Assembly (NCBI GenBank): GCA_029266295.1
Contig: JAQSXD010000131.1
Coordinates: 1-8,992, forward strand
Length of the DNA: 8,992 bases
Direction of reading: 5' to 3'
DNA from: Bacillota bacterium
GTDB taxonomy: Bacteria; Bacillota; Clostridia; Peptostreptococcales; Anaerovoracaceae
How positions within the stretch are numbered: the stretch's first letter is position 1; each line of letters opens with the position of its first letter. Made by a program: the position numbers and the translations under genes. Under the pieces are notes generated by a model. The model had not been told where the DNA came from. It saw only the letters and a program-made list of their open reading frames with translations, and made no database searches. Positions 5,557-8,992 of the stretch are shown piece after piece.

Positions 5557-6714
5557 ATGAACGAAATCGGTGAATATATCATCTCCCTGTCTAATGTGGA
5601 CAAATATTTCGGAACAAACCATGTCATTCAGAATTTTCATCTGAATGTAAGGCAAGGCGAGTTTCTGACGCTGCTAGGTCCGTCAGGATGTGGAAAAACC
5701 ACCATCCTGAGGATGATTGCAGGTTTTGAGGATTCCTCTGGGGGAACAATAAGAGTTCAGGGAGAAAGAGTGGAAGACAAGGAAGCTTTCGAAAGAGATG
5801 TAAACACCGTATTTCAAAGCTACGCACTCTTTCCCCATATGACTGTATTTGACAACATTGCTTACGGCCTCTCCGTCAAGAAGGTTCCCAAGAGCGAGAT
5901 CAAGGAGCGTGTCAAAGAAATGCTGGAACTCGTTCAGTTGATGGGTTTCGAAGGAAGAAAACCCGCCATGATGTCAGGTGGACAGAAGCAGCGGGTCGCA
6001 ATTGCTCGTGCATTGATCAACAGACCAAAGGTGCTTTTGCTCGACGAGCCTCTGGGTGCTCTGGATTTGAAACTGAGAAAACAGATGCAAATAGAGTTGA
6101 AGCGTCTGCAGAAAAAACTAAATATCACCTTTATTTACGTCACTCACGATCAGGAGGAAGCCATGACCATGAGCGACCGTATTGCGGTCATGAATGGAGG
6201 CGTACTGGAGCAGCTGGATACTCCTGATCAAATCTATAAACATCCCAAGACAAAATTTGTTGCCGATTTCATCGGTGAATCCAATCTCTTTGATGGAATA
6301 GCCAAACCGGCAGAGAGCATCTCAGCTCACATGGAAAACGGAACCATACAGAAAGAGTTTACCGTCCTCACTGCGTCCGGCATTTTTCCGCTGGTTCAGA
6401 ATGTTACCGAAGAAAGCTGCAGCGTTACAAAAGAACCTTTAGACAGTGGCAGCGGCTTACCCCTAACTGTCTGTGTCAGACCAGAAGTCATGAAATACTC
6501 CAAGTGCCCCGTCGAGGGATTCAGCCTTTCGGGAGTCATCAAGAATGTGATTTTTGTCGGTTCTCAATATCGATCCCTAATTGTAATGGATAACGGCTAT
6601 GAGGTAAGGGTAAATCGAATCAAACCAGATCAAACCGTCTCTGAAGGTGAACGGGTCTTTCTTTTCTGGGATCTGGAAGACGCATCCTGCATCTTCCAGC
6701 GCAAGGAGGGATAG
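5557..6714 (+). CDS. potA: ABC transporter ATPase, PotA-like (polyamine/opine importer type)
   Basis: This 385-residue ATP-binding subunit energises the importer from the cytoplasmic face. Motifs in order: Walker A GPSGCGKTT (41-49), Q-loop Gln87 followed by SYALFPHMTV, ABC signature MSGGQKQR (139-146), Walker B VLLLDEP (159-165) with Asp163/Glu164, D-loop GALD, and H-loop His197 in VTHDQEEA. After about residue 240 comes a regulatory TOBE-type domain typical of PotA/MalK-class subunits, with CVRPEVMKYS near 300. I choose ATG 5557, which has GGAGG at 5544-5548 eight nt upstream. A TTG at 5521 is in frame but overlaps the deglycase, and ATG 5551 is too close to the ribosome site. It follows the deglycase by 25 nt, and the membrane genes follow at once. 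Family places it with polyamine, opine and phosphonate importers; the context suggests an Amadori substrate. Confidence 0.9.
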   Translation: MNEIGEYIISLSNVDKYFGTNHVIQNFHLNVRQGEFLTLLGPSGCGKTTILRMIAGFEDSSGGTIRVQGERVEDKEAFERDVNTVFQSYALFPHMTVFDNIAYGLSVKKVPKSEIKERVKEMLELVQLMGFEGRKPAMMSGGQKQRVAIARALINRPKVLLLDEPLGALDLKLRKQMQIELKRLQKKLNITFIYVTHDQEEAMTMSDRIAVMNGGVLEQLDTPDQIYKHPKTKFVADFIGESNLFDGIAKPAESISAHMENGTIQKEFTVLTASGIFPLVQNVTEESCSVTKEPLDSGSGLPLTVCVRPEVMKYSKCPVEGFSLSGVIKNVIFVGSQYRSLIVMDNGYEVRVNRIKPDQTVSEGERVFLFWDLEDASCIFQRKEG

Positions 6715-6715
6715 T

Positions 6716-7621
6716 ATGAACCCAAGTGAAAGTCAAGGCGAAAAAAACACCCTTGCAAAAACACGAAATCTAAAAAGGAATACACTCCCCGCACTGACCA
6801 TGGCCGGGCCCGTTACCTTCTGGATGCTGGTCTTTGTTCTGCTGCCCCTTCTTTATGTAGTATTCATCAGCTTTATGAGAAGAGATGCGTTCGGTGGCAT
6901 TGATTACCACGTTACACTGTCAAACTATGTGGAGATCCTTCAGCCCGTTTATCTGAAGGTAATCTGGAAGTCCATAAAACTCGCTTTATTAACCACCGTG
7001 ATCTGTATCTTGATCGGCTATCCGCTTGCCTACTATATCGCAAGAAAGCCTTCTAAGCTTGCCGCAAAGCTACTGATGCTAGTCATGATTCCTTTTTGGA
7101 CCAATACTCTGGTGCGGCTTTACAGCATCAATCTGATGGGTCAGCCCAATGGGTTTTTAAATCAATTTCTCTTGCGTGCAGGTCTTATATCAAAGCCTTT
7201 GGATATTCTCTACTCCGATGGAATTGTGGTCGTCGGACTTTTAATCTCAATGCTTCCTTTCGCAATTTTGCCTCTTTATGCATCAATAGAAAAACTGGAT
7301 AAATCATACCTCGAGGCATCCAGCGATCTGGGCGCGAGACCTGCCATAACTTTTTTGCGGGTTACAATTCCTCTCACCTTACCAGGAATCGTTGCTGCCG
7401 TAATGCTTGTATTCATCCCTTCCCTAGGAATGTACTATGTACCGGAAGCGCTGGGCGGCGGCAAGGTCATGCTGATCGGCAGTCTGATCCGAAATCAGTT
7501 TCTCGTGACGAAAAACTGGCCCTTTGGTGCCTCTCTTTCAATCCTGCTGTTATTGATTACGCTTATCATGCTCTGGCTGTACACCCGGATTGCGAAGCTG
7601 GACGATATGGAGGTGTTTTAA
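6716..7621 (+). CDS. potB: ABC transporter permease, PotB-like
   Basis: This 301-residue integral membrane protein is of the PotB class. About six membrane helices are visible, near 30-53, 84-107, 115-135, 168-190, 222-242 and 271-291. The cytoplasmic EAA loop that docks to the ATPase is clear at 200-223 (E-A-S-S-D-L-G-A-R ... T-I-P-L-T-L-P). Start at ATG 6716, one nt after the ATPase stop, with AAGGAGG at 6703-6709 inside the ATPase gene; a longer frame opening at 6647 overlaps the ATPase and adds no membrane or family features. The hydrophilic, basic N-terminus (1-23) is cytoplasmic as expected. Together with the PotC-like protein it forms the substrate channel. The family transports polyamines, opines and related charged solutes, so the substrate is not fixed by the permease alone. 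Confidence 0.9.
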   Translation: MNPSESQGEKNTLAKTRNLKRNTLPALTMAGPVTFWMLVFVLLPLLYVVFISFMRRDAFGGIDYHVTLSNYVEILQPVYLKVIWKSIKLALLTTVICILIGYPLAYYIARKPSKLAAKLLMLVMIPFWTNTLVRLYSINLMGQPNGFLNQFLLRAGLISKPLDILYSDGIVVVGLLISMLPFAILPLYASIEKLDKSYLEASSDLGARPAITFLRVTIPLTLPGIVAAVMLVFIPSLGMYYVPEALGGGKVMLIGSLIRNQFLVTKNWPFGASLSILLLLITLIMLWLYTRIAKLDDMEVF

Positions 7622-8455
7622 ATGGCAAGCAGAAAGAGAAAGCAAAAGCGCATGCTGTTCAAAAGTCTTTCGAATCTTTATGCAGTGCTTGTATACGGAT
7701 TCCTCTATGCCCCTATCGCCGTAATGATGGTATTTTCCTTCAATGATCAGAAGGTCAACTACTACTGGAATGGCTTTACGCTAAAATGGTATGTCAAGCT
7801 GTTTACAGACTCATCCATCGTAGAGTATTTGTGGAATTCCCTCTTCATTGCTGGCATGGCCACCCTGGGCTCCGTTGTCATAGGCACCATTGGGGCAGTA
7901 GGATTGATTCGATTTGAATTTCGACTAAAAAAGCTGGTGAATCATTCCCTTTATATCCCGATCGTAATCCCTGAGATCGTGCTTGGACTATCCCTGCTGC
8001 TGCTCTTTGAAGTGATACGTCTTCCCCTCGGGTTTACGGCAATCATTCTGTCCCATATTACCTTCTGTGTTCCTTTTGTCATTATCATCATGCGCGGAAG
8101 GTTATCAGGCATGGATCTGTCCGTAGAAGAGGCCTCTATGGATCTTGGCGCCAACAGAATGGTAACGTTTTTTCGTGTGACCTTACCAATGCTGGTTCCT
8201 GGAATCATGTCCGGTGCGTTTATGTCTTTTACATTATCAATAGACGATGTTATTATCAGCAACTTTGTTTCCGGGCCCTATTCCACAACGTTCCCTGTAA
8301 AAATCCTGTCACTTGTCAAAACAGGTTTATCCCCGGAAGTAAATGCACTAACCACCATTATGATTGCGGTCATCCTTTTGGGGCTACTGATTAACTCAAC
8401 AGTCCAGGCCTTTATTAGAAAAAGGTTCCTGACTCATATAAAAAGTTATTTTTAA
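7622..8455 (+). CDS. potC: ABC transporter permease, PotC-like
   Basis: This 277-residue second permease subunit starts immediately after the PotB-like stop (TAA ATG), with GGAGG at 7609-7613 eight nt upstream, so translation is probably coupled. About six hydrophobic helices lie near 18-40, 67-94, 105-130, 138-158, 194-214 and 244-264. The EAA loop is at 170-193 (E-A-S-M-D-L-G-A-N ... T-L-P-M-L-V-P). The stretch LYAPIAVMMVFSFN (28-41) and SIDDVIISNFVSGP (206-219) are typical of PotC proteins, the latter near the end of the fifth helix. The N-terminus is strongly basic (RKRKQKR), consistent with a cytoplasmic position. It pairs with the upstream permease as a heterodimer; no unusual insertions are seen. 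Confidence 0.92.
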   Translation: MASRKRKQKRMLFKSLSNLYAVLVYGFLYAPIAVMMVFSFNDQKVNYYWNGFTLKWYVKLFTDSSIVEYLWNSLFIAGMATLGSVVIGTIGAVGLIRFEFRLKKLVNHSLYIPIVIPEIVLGLSLLLLFEVIRLPLGFTAIILSHITFCVPFVIIIMRGRLSGMDLSVEEASMDLGANRMVTFFRVTLPMLVPGIMSGAFMSFTLSIDDVIISNFVSGPYSTTFPVKILSLVKTGLSPEVNALTTIMIAVILLGLLINSTVQAFIRKRFLTHIKSYF

Positions 8456-8480
8456 CATGGAAAAACAGGAGGAGATTTAA

Positions 8481-8992
8481 ATGATGAAAAAACTGCTATC
8501 AGTTGCGCTTGCTGCCGCTCTTGTATTTAGCTTTGCGGCCTGCGGAGGCGGAAGCAAGGGAGCAGCATCAAACGGAAACGGCGAACTGAACATTTACATG
8601 TGGTCCGAATACATGTCGGAAAGCGTGGCAAAGGGCTTCGAGGAAGAAACCGGAATCAAGGTAAATTTCTCTTACATGAATTCTTCAGAAGAAGCCACTG
8701 CAAAACTGACAAGCGGAGGCGGAGATCAGTACGATCTGGTCATGCCCTGCGACGCAGACATGACGGGACTGATCAAGTCAGGAAAGCTGGCTGAAATGAA
8801 TCTGGACAACCTGCCCAACTTAAAAAATCTGGGCGAAGCTTACAAAAACAGAGCGTTTGACCCCGAAAACAAATATGCGATTCCGTATCTGATGAACTAC
8901 ATATACGTAGTCTACAATCCGGAAACCTGCCCCGTGACAATCAAGACCTATGATGATCTACTGAATCCGGAGCTGAAAGGTCAGCTGGCTTC
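8481..8992 (+). CDS. potD: Substrate-binding lipoprotein, PotD-like, N-terminal part (runs off the window)
   Basis: The first 170 codons of an extracellular solute-binding protein are present; the gene continues past the right edge. ATG 8481 is preceded by AGGAGGAG (8467-8474). Residues 1-21 form a lipoprotein signal: MMKKLL, a hydrophobic core, then FAAC with Cys21 as the lipid-anchored residue (Phe at -3 is a little unusual). A Gly/Ser linker (22-34) leads to the mature domain, beginning LNIYMWSEY (36-44), which matches LYFYNWTEY of E. coli PotD. F-E-E-E-T-G-I-K-V and Y-D-L-V-M-P are family blocks. Trp41, Glu43 and Tyr44 of the PotD ligand site are kept, but where PotD has Ser83-Thr84-Tyr85 this protein has Cys90-Asp91-Ala92, so part of the polyamine cage is gone. 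It is 25 nt after the PotC-like gene and is the specificity component of the importer. The ligand is inferred to be an Amadori or opine-like compound. Confidence 0.9.
   Translation, partial: MMKKLLSVALAAALVFSFAACGGGSKGAASNGNGELNIYMWSEYMSESVAKGFEEETGIKVNFSYMNSSEEATAKLTSGGGDQYDLVMPCDADMTGLIKSGKLAEMNLDNLPNLKNLGEAYKNRAFDPENKYAIPYLMNYIYVVYNPETCPVTIKTYDDLLNPELKGQLA

Noticed and set aside
6647..6715. Possible 23-residue N-terminal extension of the PotB-like permease.
   Set aside because: It lies fully inside the ATPase gene and lacks a ribosome site. ATG 6716 has AAGGAGG at the right distance.

Overview
The window looks like chromosomal DNA of an endospore-forming Clostridia-type Firmicute. The evidence is the end of a spore-coat cotJ operon at the left edge, strong AGGAGG-type ribosome sites about 6-9 nt before nearly every start, a Firmicute-style lipoprotein signal, and moderate GC content. 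All genes are on the + strand. I see no tRNA, rRNA, CRISPR array or insertion sequence.

Left edge (1-917): the last 24 codons of cotJB, then a complete cotJC (manganese-catalase-like spore coat protein), a probable terminator, and a 231-bp gap. The gap holds a weak possible promoter and a sequence matching TTGAT-N4-ATCAA exactly (the FNR-type box pattern) just before the next gene.

Amadori-compound (fructosamine) catabolism, 918-8992: a FrlC-like TIM-barrel epimerase (918-1757); then, after a promoter region, a FrlD-like PfkB sugar kinase followed closely by two tandem GntR/HutC-family regulators (1921-4261), closed by a strong intrinsic terminator (4274-4305). A 259-bp control region with a perfect 16-bp palindrome, a second near-perfect palindrome and repeated TGGTAT elements leads into a second transcription unit (4521 to the right edge). 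That unit has a FrlB-like double-SIS deglycase and a complete PotA/PotB/PotC-type ABC importer, followed by the first 170 codons of a PotD-like lipoprotein binding protein.

How the genes would work together (inference from family knowledge): the ABC importer brings in a glycated amino acid or related fructosamine. FrlD phosphorylates the sugar carbon 6. FrlB splits the 6-phosphate into glucose 6-phosphate and the free amino acid or amine. FrlC interconverts the C3 epimer (psicose form) with the fructose form so it can enter the route. One or both GntR/HutC proteins would sense a pathway sugar phosphate and control both units. The unusual part is the transporter. It belongs to the polyamine/opine/phosphonate type rather than the permease of E. 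coli frl or the sugar-type ABC system of Bacillus frl, and its binding protein has lost at least one aromatic residue used by PotD to hold polyamines. I therefore read it as an Amadori or opine-like importer, not a true polyamine importer. The exact substrate cannot be read from the sequence.
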